64,000 nucleotides of DNA from Zeus faber (taxonomy: Eukaryota > Chordata > Actinopteri > Zeiformes > Zeidae). The stretch spans positions 372,001 to 436,000 of the forward strand of contig OY482855.1 in the NCBI GenBank assembly GCA_960531495.1, read 5' to 3'. The translations under genes were made by a program, and so were the position numbers. Below are positions 43,601-54,313 of the stretch, piece after piece (positions within the stretch are counted from its first letter, which is position 1; each line of letters begins with the position of its first letter). The notes under the pieces are model-generated. The model was not told the DNA's origin, did no database searches, and was given only the letters and a program-made list of their open reading frames with translations.

Positions 43601-43627
43601 GTGACGGTTTGCTGTCTAGCTGAATTT
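36728..43627 (+). repeat. 3,450 bp tandem duplication, two copies
   Basis: Copies are about 36,728-40,177 and 40,178-43,627. All variants that I compared are shared at an exact 3,450 bp offset, including GAATTAATGTGATG, CATAATGTGTGCAC in the A at 39,298, GCAGTAAAGCATTG and TTTCTGGGGTTATG. The left limit is set by GAATTAGAG versus GAATTTGAG. The shared pattern continues to about 43,725, as expected when breakpoints lie in repeated sequence. The copies look essentially identical by eye. Confidence 0.9.
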
Positions 43628-45181
43628 GAGAAACACCGAACCATTGTCTCTTCAGAGGTGAATGATTCAGAATGCTGCAGTACAGCATAGAAATTTAATT
43701 AATATGATGAACTATTATGTGCTTCTTAAGTGTTTCTCACAGATTTCTAGGCCCATCTAACATGTATTTGTGGAGTTATGATCATTTTCATCATAGTGTG
43801 CACATGTGGGAAAAAACGCATTTTCAGCCGATTTAAACGTCGAAAAGGGGAATTGGTTAAACGCTTCAGTCATTACTCTGTGTGACAGTGTCAGACAGTT
43901 TAAATACAATGGTGAACTAGTATATGCTGCTAAAGTGTTGTTTGTCAACCAGTTTTAGGCCCATGTAAAATGTATTTGTCGAGTTATGATCATTTTCATC
44001 ATTGTGTGCACATGTGGGAAAAAACGCATTTTCAGCCGATTTAAACGTCGAAAAGGGGAATTGGTTAAACGCTTCAGTCATTACTCTGTGTGACAGTGTC
44101 AGACAGTTTAAATACATTGGTGAACTAGTATATGCTGCTAAAGTGTTGTTTGTCAACCAGTTTTAGGCCCATCTAACATGTATTTGTCGAGTTATGATCA
44201 TTTTCATCATTATGTGTACATGTGGGAAAAAACGCATTTTCAGCCGATTTAAACGTCGAAAAGGGGAATTGCTTAAACGCTTCAGTCATTTCTCTGTGTG
44301 ACAGTGTCAGACAGTTTAAATACAATGGTGAACTAGTATATGCTGCTAAAGCGTTGTTTGTCAAACAGTTTTAGGCCCATACAACATGTATTTGACGAGG
44401 TATGAGCATTTTCAGAACATTGGACGGTTTGCTGTCTAGCTGATTTAGAAAAACACCGAACCATTGTCTCTTCAGAGGTGAATGATTCAGAATGCTGCAG
44501 TACAGCATAGAAATTTTATTAATATGATGAACTATTATGTGCTTCTTAAGTGTTTCTCACGGATTTCTAGGCCCATCTAACATGTATTTGTGGAGTTATG
44601 ATCATTTTCATCATTGTGTGCACATGTGGGAAAAAACGCATTTTCAGCCGATTTAAACGTCGAAAAGGGGAATTGGTTAAACGCTTCAGTCATTACTCTG
44701 TGTGACAGTGTCAGACAGTTTAAATACAATGGTGAACTAGTATATGCTGCTAAAGTGTTGTTTGTCAAACAGTTTTCGGCCCATCTAACATGTATTTGTC
44801 GAGTTATGATCATTTTCATCATTATGTGCACATGTGGGAAAAAACGCATTTTCAGCCGATTTAAACGTCGAAAAGGAGAATTGGTTAAACGCTTCAGTCA
44901 TTACTCAGTGTGACAGTGTCAGACAGTTTAAATACAATGGTGAACTAGTATATGCTGCTAAAGCGTTGTTTGTCAAACAGTTTTAGGCCCATACAACATG
45001 TATTTGTCGAGGTATGAGCATTTTCAGAACATTGGACGGTTTGCTGTCTAGCTGAATTAGAGAAACACCGAACCATTGTCTCTTCAGAGGTGAATGATTC
45101 AGAATGCTGCAGTACAGCATTGAAATTTAATTAATATGATGAACTATTATGTGCTTCCTAAGTGTTTCTCTCAGATTTCTA

Positions 45182-46806
45182 TGCCCATCTAACATGTATT
45201 TGTGGAGTTATGATCATTTTCAGAACTTTTGACGGTTTGCTGTCTAGCTGAATTAGAGAAACACCGAACCATTGTCTCTTCAGAGGTGAATGATTCAGAA
45301 TGCTGCAGTACAGCATAGAAATTTAATTAATATGATGAACTATGATGTGCTTCTTAAGTGTTTCTCAGAGATTTCTAGGCCCATCTAACATGTATTTGTG
45401 GAGTTATGATCATTTTCATCATTGTGTGCACATGTGGGAAAAAACGCATTTTCAGCCGATTTAAACGTCGAAAAGGGGAATTGGTTAAACGCTTCAGTCA
45501 TTACTCTGTGTGACAGTGTCAGACAGTTTAAATACAATGGTGAACTAGTATATGCTGCTAAAGTGTTGTTTGTCAAACAGTTTTAGGCCCATGTACAATG
45601 TATTTGTCGAGTTATGATTATTTTCATCATTGTGTGCACATGTGGGAAAAAATGCATTTTCAGCCAATTTAAACGTCGAAAAGGGGAATTGGTTAAACGC
45701 TTCAGTCATTACTCTGTGTGACAGTGTCAGACAGTTTAAATACAATGGTGAACTAGTATATGCTGCTAAAGTGTTGTTTGTCAACCAGTTTTAGGCCCAT
45801 CTAACATGTATTTGTCGAGTTATGATCATTTTCATCATTATTTGTACGTGTGGGAAAAACGCATTTTCAGCCGATTTAAAAATCGAAAAGGGGAATTGCT
45901 TAAACGCTTCAGTCATAACTCTGTGTGACAGTGTCAGACAGTTTAAATACAATGGTGAACTAGTATATGCTGCTAAAGCGTTGTTTGTCAACCAGTTTTA
46001 GGCCCATACAACATGTATTTATCGAGGTATTTGCATTTTCAGAACATTGGACGGTTTGCTGTCTAGCTGAATTAGAGAAACACCGAACCATTGTCTATTC
46101 AGAGGGAATGATTCAGAATGCTGCAGTACAGCATTGAAATTTAATTAATATGATGAACTATTATGTGCTTCCTAAGTGTTTCTCTCAGATTTCTATGCCC
46201 ATCTAACATGTATTTGTGGAGTTATGATCATTTTCAGAACTTTTGACGGTTTGCTGTCTAGCTGAATTAGAGAAACACCGAACCATTGTCTCATCAGAGG
46301 TGAATGATTCAGAATGCTGCAGTACAGCATAGAAATTTAATTAATATGATGAACTATGATGTGCTTCTTAAGTGTTTCTCAGAGATTTCTAGGCCCATCT
46401 AACATGTATTTGTGGAGTTATGATCATTTTCATCATTGTGTGCACATGTGGGAAAAAACGCATTTTCAGCCGATTTAAACGTCGAAAAGGGGAATTGGTT
46501 AAACGCTTCAGTCATTACTCTGTGTGACAGTGTCAGACAGTTTAAATACAATGGTGAACTAGTATATGCTGCTAAAGTGTTGTTTGTCAACCAGTTTTAG
46601 GCCCATCTAACATGTATTTGTCGAGTTATGATCATTTTCATCATTATTTGTACGTGTGGGAAAAACGCATTTTCAGCCGATTTAAAAATCGAAAAGGGGA
46701 ATTGCTTAAACGCTTCAGTCATAACTCTGTGTGACAGTGTCAGACAGTTTAAATACAATGGTGAACTAGTATATGCTGCTAAAGCGTTGTTTGTCAACCA
46801 GTTTTA
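45182..46806 (+). repeat. Local B-A-A duplication with one A lost
   Basis: A segment starting at 45,182 recurs at about 46,197 (1,014 bp offset), marked by GAACTTTTGACGG and by CTATGATGTGCTTC. The A monomer at 45,794 and its partner at 46,600 (806 bp offset) share TTTGTACGTGTGGG and TTTAAAAATCGAAAAGG. The offset change of 208 bp equals one A monomer (the one at 45,586), which is absent from the right copy. The B monomers after both share GTCTATTCAGAGGGAATG. Confidence 0.8.
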
Positions 46807-49021
46807 GGCCCATACAACATGTATTTATCGAGGTATTTGCATTTTCAGAACATTGGACGGTTTGCTGTCTAGCTGAATTAGAGAAACACCGAACCATTGT
46901 CTATTCAGAGGGAATGATTCAGAATGCTGTAGTAGAGCATAGAAATTTTATTAATATGATGAACTATTATGTGCTTCCTAAGTTTTTCTCTCAGATTTCT
47001 ATGCCCATCTAACATGTATTTGTGGAGTTAGGATCATTTTCATCATAGTGTGCACATGTGGGAAAAAACGCATTTTCAGCCGATTTAAACGTCGAAAAGG
47101 GGAATTGGTTAAACGCTTCAGTCATTACTCTGTGTGACAGTGTCAGACAGTTTAAATTCAATGGTGAACTAGTATATGCTGCTAAAGCGTTGTTTGTCAA
47201 ACAGTTTTAGGCCCATACAACATGTATTTGTCGAGGTATGAGCATTTTCAGAACATTGGACGGTTTGCTGTCTAGCTGAATTAGAGAAACACCGAACCAT
47301 TGTCTCTTCAGAGGTGAATGATTCAGAATGCTGCAGTACAGCATAGAAAATTTATTAATATGATGAACTATTATGTGCTTCCTAAGTTTTTCTCTCAGAT
47401 TTCTATGCCCATCTAACATGTATTTGTGGAGTTAGGATCATTTTCATCATAGTGTGCACATGTGGGAAAAAACGCATTTTCAGCCGATTTAAACGTCGAA
47501 AAGGGGAATTGGTTAAACGCTTCAGTCATTACTCTGTGTGACAGTGTCAGACAGTTTAAATACAATGGTGAACTAGTATATGCTGCTAAAGCGTTGTTTG
47601 TCAAACAGTTTTAGGCCCATACAACATGTATTTGTCGAGGTATGAGCATTTTCAGAACATTGGACGGTTTGCTGTCTAGCTGAATTAGAGAAACACCGAA
47701 CCATTGTCTCTTCAGAGGTGAATGATTCAGAATGCTGCAGTAAAGCATTGAAATTGTATTAATATGATGAACTATTATGTGCTTCCTAAGTTTTTCTCTC
47801 AGATTTCTATGCCCATCTAACATGTATTTCTGGGGTTATGATCATTTTCAGAACTTGTGACGGTTTGCTGTCTAGCTGAATTTGAGAAACACCGAACCAT
47901 TGTCTCTTCAGAGGTGAATGATTCAGAATGCTGCAGTACAGCATAGAAATTTAATTAATATGATGAACTATTATGTGCTTCTTAAGTGTTTCTCACAGAT
48001 TTCTAGGCCCATCTAACATGTATTTGTGGAGTTATGATCATTTTCATCATAGTGTGCACATGTGGGAAAAAACGCATTTTCAGCCGATTTAAACGTCGAA
48101 AAGGGGAATTGGTTAAACGCTTCAGTCATTACTCTCTGTGACAGTGTCAGACAGTTTAAATACAATGGTGAACTAGTATATGCTGCTAAAGTGTTGTTTG
48201 TCAAACAGTTTTAGGCCCATCTAACATGTATTTGTGGAGTTATGATCATTTTCATCATTGTGTGCACATGTGTGAAAAAACGCATTTTCAGCCGATTTAA
48301 ACGTCGAAAAGGGGAATTGGTTAAACGCTTCAGTCATTACTCTGTGTGACAGTGTCAGACAGTTTAAATACAATGGTGAACTAGTATATGCTGCTAAAGC
48401 GTTGTTTGTCAAACAGTTTAAGGCCCATACAACATGTATTTGTCGAGGTATGAGCATTTTCAGAACATTGGACGGTTTGCTGTCTAGCTGAATTAGAGAA
48501 ACACCGAACCATTGTCTCTTCAGAGGTGAATGATTCAGAATGCTGCAGTACAGCATAGAAATTTTATTAATATGATGAACTATTATGTGCTTCTTAAGTG
48601 TTTCTCACAGATTTCTAGGCCCATCTAACATGTATTTGTGGAGTTATGATCATTTTCATCATTGTGTGCACATGTGGGAAAAAACGCATTTTCAGCCGAT
48701 TTAAACGTCGAAAAGGGGAATTGGTTAAACGCTTCAGTCATTACTCTGTGTGACAGTGTCAGACAGTTTAAATACAATGGTGAACTAGTATATGGTGCTA
48801 AAGCGTTGTTTGTCAAACAGTTTTAGGCCCATACAACATGTATTTGTCGAGGTATGAGCATTTTCAGAACATTGGACGGTTTGCTGTCTAGCTGAATTAG
48901 AGAAACACCGAACCATTGTCTCTTCAGAGGTGAATGATTCAGAATGCTGCAGTACAGCATAGAAATTTTATTAATATGATGAACTATTATGTGCTTCTTA
49001 AGTGTTTCTCACAGATTTCTA

Positions 49022-49229
49022 GGCCCATCTAACATGTATTTGTGGAGTTATGATCATTTTCATCATTGTGTGCACATGTGGGAAAAAACGCATTTTCAGC
49101 CGATTTAAACGTCGAAAAGGGGAATTGGTTAAACGCTTCAGTCATTACTCTGTGTGACAGTGTCAGACAGTTTAAATACAATGGTGAACTAGTATATGCT
49201 GCTAAAGTGTTGTTTGTCAACCAGTTTTA
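49022..49229 (+). repeat. Representative Sat1 monomer A
   Basis: A clean 208 bp A monomer. In order it has a ~42 bp head shared with B, an 8 bp palindrome CACATGTG (49,073-49,080), an A-run, a central AAACGTCGAAAAGGGG block with two CpGs, an imperfect dyad (49,151-49,169), TTTAAATACAATGGTGAAC, and a tail ending TTTTA before the next GGCCCA. On the minus strand it holds a 63-codon ORF (49,029-49,220) that stops in the head. Common variants are GCTTAAACG or GGTTAAACG after GGGGAATT, AACGCATT or AATGCATT, and TGTCGAG or TGTGGAG in the head. Confidence 0.95.
49151..49169. other. Imperfect dyad in monomer A
   Basis: TGTGTGACA and TGTCAGACA flank a single G. The second half is the reverse complement of the first with one mismatch in nine. 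The same dyad recurs in nearly every A monomer in the window, including the inverted arm. Function unknown; dyads are common in satellites, and a protein-binding or fold-back role would be speculation. Confidence 0.6.
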
Positions 49230-49851
49230 GGCCCATCTAACATGTATTTGTCGAGATATGATCATTTTCATCATTATGTGCACATGTGGGAAAAAACGCA
49301 TTTTCAGCCGATTTAAACGTCGAAAAGGGGAATTGCTTAAACGCTTCAGTCATTACTCTGTGTGACAGTGGTTCGGAATGCTGCAGTACAGCATAGAAAT
49401 TTTATTAATATGATGAACTATTATGTGCTTCCTAAGTTTTTCTCTCAGATTTCTATGCCCATCTAACATGTATTTCTGGAGTTATGATTAATTTCAGAAC
49501 TTGTGACGGTTTGCTGTCTAGCTGAATTAGAGAAACACCGAACCATTGTCTCTTCAGAGGTGAATGATTCAGAATGCTGCAGTACAGCATTGAAATTTAA
49601 TTAATATGATGAACTATTATGTGCTTCCTAAGTTTTTCTCTCAGATTTCTATGCCCATCTAACATGTATTTCTGGAGTTATGATCATTTTCAGAACTTGT
49701 GACGGTTTGCTGTCTAGCTTAATTAGAGAAACACCGAACCATTGTCTCTTCAGAGGTGAATGATTGAGAATGCTGCAGTACAGCATAGAAATTTAATTAA
49801 TATGATGAACTATTATGTGCTTCCTATGTTTTTCTCTCAGATTTCTATGCC
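49230..49851 (+). repeat. Rearranged distal edge of the forward Sat1 array
   Basis: The A monomer starting at 49,230 is broken at about 49,370, where GTGTGACAGTG joins directly to GTTCGGAATGCTGCAG from the middle of a B monomer. The partial B is followed by two more B monomers (about 49,460 and 49,656), the only run of B longer than two in the forward array. The last B has GTCTAGCTTAATTAG and GATTGAGAATG, variants unlike the bulk of the array. Confidence 0.8.
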
Positions 49852-50080
49852 CATCTCACATATATTTGTGGAATTAGGATCATTTTCATCATTGTGTGCA
49901 CATGTGGGAAAAAACGCATTTTCAGCCGATTTAAACGTCGAAAAGGGGAATTGGTTAAACGCTTCAGTCATTACTCTGTGTGACAGTGTCAGACAGTTTA
50001 AATACAATGGTGAACTAGTATATGCTGCTAAAGTGTTGTTTGTCAAACAGTTTTAGTCCCATACAACATGTATTTGTCGA

Positions 50081-53000
50081 GTCGAAAAACTTCAAAATAT
50101 ACAACGCCGAAAAATATCACAAATACTTCAAAATTTACAACCCAGATAAATATCCCAAAAACGACTTACGGAAAATGTCGAAAAACGTCAAAATACACAA
50201 CGCCAAAAAATGTCCCAAAAACGTCAAAATATACAACCCAGGTAATATCCCAAAAACGATATAAAACTATGTCGAAAAACGTCAAAATATACAACGCCAA
50301 AAAATATCCCAAAAACTACATAATACTATGTCGAAAAACATCAAAATATACCACGTCGAAAAATATCACAATAACGTAAAAATATACAACCCAGATAAAT
50401 ATCCCAAAAAACGACATAATATACGATGTCGAAAAAAGTCAACATATACAACACCAAAAAATGTCCCAAAAACGTCAAAATATACAACCCAGAAAAAAAT
50501 CCCAAAAACGATATATTACTATGTCGCAAAACGTCAAAATATACAACGCCAAAAAATATCCCAGAAACTACATTATACTATGTCGAAAAAAGTCAAAATA
50601 TACAACGCCAAATATGTCCCAAAAACGTCAAAATATACAACCCAGAGAAATATCCCAAAAACGACATAATACTATGTCAAAAAACGTCCAAATATACAAC
50701 ACGAAAAAATTTCCCAAAAACGACATAATACTATGTTGAAAAACGTCAAAATATACCACGTCGAAAAATATCACAATAACGTAAAAATATACAACCCAGA
50801 TAAATATTCCAAAAACGACATACTTGTTACGTCGAAAAAAGTCAAAATATACAATGCCAAAATATGTCCAAAGACGTCAAAATATACAACCCAGATAAAT
50901 ATCCCAAGAACGACATACTTGTTACGTCGAAAAAAGGCAAAATATACAACACCAAAAAATATCCCAAAAACTACATAATACTATGTCGAAAAACGTCAAA
51001 ATATACAACGCCAAAATATGTCCCAAAAACGTCAAAATATACAACCCAGATAAATATCCCAAAAACAATATATTACTATGTCGAAAAACGTCAAAAAATA
51101 CAACGCCAAAAAATATCCCAAAAACTACATAATACTATGTCGAAGAACGTCAAAATATACAACACCAAAAAATATCCCAAAAACTACATAATACTCTGTC
51201 GAAAAACGTCAAAATATACAACGCCGAAAAATATCACAAATACTTCAAAATTTACAACCCAGATAAATATTCCAAAAATGACATGATACTATGCCGAAAA
51301 ACGTCAAAATATACAACGCCGAAAAATATCCCAAAAACGACATACTATACTATGTCAAAAAAAGTCAAAATATACAACACCAAAAAATATCCCAAAAACT
51401 ACATAATACTATGTCGAAAAACATCAAAATATACCACGTCGAAAAATATCACAATAACGTAAAAATATACAACCCAGATAAATATCCCAAAAAACGACAT
51501 AATATACTATGTCGAAAAAAGTCAAAATATACAGCGCCAAAAAATGTCCCAAAAACGTCAAAATATACAACCCAGATAAAAATCCCAAAAACGATATATT
51601 ACTATGTCGAAAAACGTCAAAATATACAGCGCCAAAAATTATCCCAAAAACTACATAATACTATGTCGAAAAACGTCAAAATATACCACGTCGAAAAATA
51701 TCACAAAAACTTCAAAATATACAACCCAGATTAATATTCCAAAAATGACTTACTAAACTTTGTCGAAAAAAGCCAAAATATACAACGCCAAAATAAGTCC
51801 CAAAAACGTCAAACTTTACAACCCAGATAAATATCCCAAAAATGACATAATACTATGCCGAAAAACGTCAAAATATACAACGCCAAAAAATATCCCAAAA
51901 ACAACATAATACTATATCGAAAAACGTCAAAATATACAACCCAGATAAATATCCCAAAAACTACATAATACTATGTCAAAAAACGTCAAAATATACAACG
52001 CTGAAAAATATCACAAATACTTCAAAATATACAACTCAGATAAATAATCCAAAAACGACATCCAAAAAAAGTCGAAAAAAGTCGAAATATACAAGAACAA
52101 AAAATATCCCAAAAACGACCAGTATGTCATATGTATCCCAAAGTACGACACTATGTCAAAAAACTTCTATATATACAACGCCAAAAAATATCCCAAAAAT
52201 GACATAATACCATGTCGAAAAACATCAAAATATAAAATGCCGAAAAATATCCCAAAAACTACATATTATACTATGTCGAAAAAAGTCAAAATATACAACG
52301 CCAAAATATGTCCCAAAAACGTCAAACTTTACAACCCAGATAAATATCCCAAAAATGACATAATACTATGCCGAAAAAGGTCAAAATATACAACGCCGAA
52401 AAATATCCCAAAAACGACATACTATATTTGTCAAAAAAAGTCAAAATATACAGCGCCAAAAAATGTCCCAAAAACGTCAAAATATACAACCCAGATAAAA
52501 ATCCCAAAAACGATTTATTATCATGTCGAAAAACGTCAAAATATACAACGCCAAAAAATATCCCAAAAACTGCATAATACTATGTCGAAAAACGTCAAAA
52601 TATACCACGTCACAAAAAATATCACAATAACGTAAAAATATACAACCCAGATAAATATTCCAAAAATGACATACTAAACTATGTCGAAAAAAGCCAAAAT
52701 ATACAGCGCCAAAATATGTCCAAAAACGTCAAAATATACAACCCAGATAAATATCCCAAAAAAGGACATAATATACTATGTCGAAAAAAGTCAACATACA
52801 CAACACCAAAAAATATCCCAAAAACTACATAATACTATGTCAAAAAACGTAAAAAAATATACCATGCCGAAAAATATCACAAATACTTCAAAATTTACAA
52901 CCCAGATAAATATCCTAAAAACGACATACGGAAAAAGTAGAAAAAAGTCAAAACATACAACGCCAAAAAATATCCCAAAATCGACATAATACTATATCGA

Positions 53001-53850
53001 AAAACGTCAAAATATACAACCCAGATAAATATCCCAAAAACTACATAATACTATGTCAAAAAACGTAAAAATATACAACGCTGAAAAATATCACAAATAC
53101 TTCAAAATATACAACTCAGATAAAAAAGCCAAAAACGACATCCAAAAAAAGTCGAAAAAAAGTCAAAATATACAAGGCCAAAAAATATCCCAAAAACGAC
53201 CTATTACACTATGTCGAAAAACGTCTATATATACAACGCCAAAAAATATCCCAAAAATGACATAATACCATGTCGAAAAACGTCAAAATATAAAACGCCG
53301 AAAAATATCCCAAAAACTACATATTATACTATGTCGAAAAAAGTCAAAATATACAACTCCAAAAAATATCCCAAAAACTAGAGAATACTATGTCGAAAAA
53401 TGTCAAAATATACAACGCCGAAAAATGTCACAAATACTTCAAAGTATACAACCCAGATAAATATTCCAAAAACGACATACTTGTTACGTCGAAAAAAGTC
53501 AAAATATACAACGCCAAAATATGTCCAAAGACGTCAAAATATACAACCCAGATAAAAATCCCAAGAACGACATACTTGTTACGTCGAAAAAAGTCAAAAT
53601 ATACAACACCAAAAAATATCCCAAAAACTACATAATACTATGTCGAAAAACGTCAAAATGTACAACGCCAAAATATGTCCCTAAAACGTCAAAATATACA
53701 ACCCTGAGAAATATCCCAAAAACAATTTATTACTATGTCGAAAAACGTCAAAAAATACAAAGCCAGAAAATATCCCAAAAACTACATAATACTAGGTCGA
53801 AGAACGTGAAAATATACAACACCAAAAAACATCCCAAAAACTACATAATT
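50081..53850 (+). repeat. Sat2 A-rich satellite (~59 bp), block 1
   Basis: A strongly A-rich, T-poor strand built from units such as ACTATGTCGAAAAACGTC, AAAATATACAACGCC, AAAAAATATCCCAAAAAC, TACATAAT, with a period of about 59 bp (for example 50,266 to 50,325). A second flavour carries ATACAACCCAGATAAATATC. Longer repetition is visible at about 1,080-1,083 bp: 50,325 matches 51,408, and 51,961 matches 53,041. Overlapping K/N/Y-rich ORFs appear in several frames and change frame between units, so I treat them as non-coding. I do not recognise the family. Confidence 0.93.
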
Positions 53851-53854
53851 CCTA

Positions 53855-53938
53855 TCTGTCACTGTCACACAGAGTAATGACTGTAGCTTTTAACCAATTC
53901 ACCTTTTCGACGTTTAAATCGGCTGAAAATGCATTTTT
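53855..53938 (-). repeat. Inverted Sat1 A fragment inside the duplication
   Basis: About 84 bp of the reverse complement of monomer A, from TCTGTCACTGTCACACAG to GAAAATGCATTTTT. It is followed immediately by forward B sequence, so an inverted junction sits at about 53,938. It reads TTCACCTTTTC where the forward array reads TTCCCCTTTTC and the longer inverted arm TTCGCCTTTTC or ATCGCCTTTTC. Confidence 0.9.
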
Positions 53939-54313
53939 TTTGCTGTCTAGCTTAATTAGAGAAACACCGAACCATTGTCTCTTCAGAGGTGAATGATTGA
54001 GAATGCTGCAGTACAGCATAGAAATTTAATTAATATGATGAACTATTATGTGCTTCCTATGTTTTTCTCTCAGATTTCTATGCCCATCTCACATATATTT
54101 GTGGAATTAGGATCATTTTCATCATTGTGTGCACATGTGGGAAAAAACGCATTTTCAGCCGATTTAAACGTCGAAAAGGGGAATTGGTTAAACGCTTCAG
54201 TCATTACTCTGTGTGACAGTGTCAGACAGTTTAAATACAATGGTGAACTAGTATATGCTGCTAAAGTGTTGTTTGTCAAACAGTTTTAGTCCCATACAAC
54301 ATGTATTTGTCGA
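53939..54313 (+). repeat. Forward Sat1 fragment between the two Sat2 blocks
   Basis: Partial B monomer followed by one full A monomer, ending at GTATTTGTCGA, which overlaps the first bases of Sat2. It is the duplicate of 49,706-50,080. The final head reads GTCCCATACAACATG, with GT in place of GG. Confidence 0.92.

Larger units (their letters stand above)
8410..49370 (+). repeat. Mixed A/B Sat1 block
   Basis: About 200 monomers, of which I count about 80 as B. B occurs singly or as a B1-B2 pair and not in longer runs until the rearranged edge near 49.4 kb. A occurs in runs of one to five. Recurrent arrangements include AAB, BBAA and BBAAA. Heads reading GTAAAATG mark many A monomers that follow another A. 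The block is a mosaic of local duplications, listed separately, and is uninterrupted by any other sequence class. Confidence 0.9.
1..50080 (+). repeat. Sat1 forward array (A ~208 bp and B ~196 bp monomers)
   Basis: A head-to-tail array of roughly 245 monomers fills this stretch without interruption. Each monomer begins with a GGCCCAT or TGCCCAT block followed by ACATGTATTT. Start-to-start spacing is 208 bp when the centre carries the CACATGTGGGAAAAAACGC segment (type A) and 196 bp when it carries GGACGGTTTGCTGTCTAGC (type B). Neither length is a multiple of three, so no reading frame runs on between monomers. Monomers differ by a few substitutions and occasional 1-7 bp indels, which indicates strong homogenisation. 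The array is cut by the left window edge inside an A monomer. I do not recognise the family. The role is unknown; heterochromatin or centromere-associated DNA is an inference from size and organisation. Confidence 0.97.
49706..53938 (+). repeat. 4,233 bp composite tandem duplication, copy 1
   Basis: The unit contains part of a B and one whole A of Sat1 in forward orientation (49,706-50,080), a 3.77 kb block of Sat2 (50,081-53,850) and about 84 bp of inverted Sat1 A (53,855-53,938). The whole unit repeats at 53,939 with a constant 4,233 bp offset. The breakpoint lies in a run of T (GCATTTTTTT meeting TTTGCTGTC), that is, in microhomology. Confidence 0.95.

Noticed and set aside
49100-49140. 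A CENP-B box in monomer A or B
   Set aside because: On the reverse strand of A, TTCG and TCGG occur near each other, but the spacing is about 3 bp too long for the nTTCGnnnnAnnCGGGn pattern. B has TTGGACGG without the TTCG half. Neither fits.
161-49220. The ~63-79 codon minus-strand frames of monomer A and the ~70 codon frames of monomer B as a tandem gene family
   Set aside because: They follow the satellite period exactly, overlap open frames on the other strand, shift frame at each monomer (208 and 196 are not multiples of three), include many amino-acid-changing variants, and show no recognisable domain or gene signal.
1-50080. A CRISPR array
   Set aside because: Repeat units of 196-208 bp with no unique spacers and eukaryotic-style higher-order structure; not compatible.
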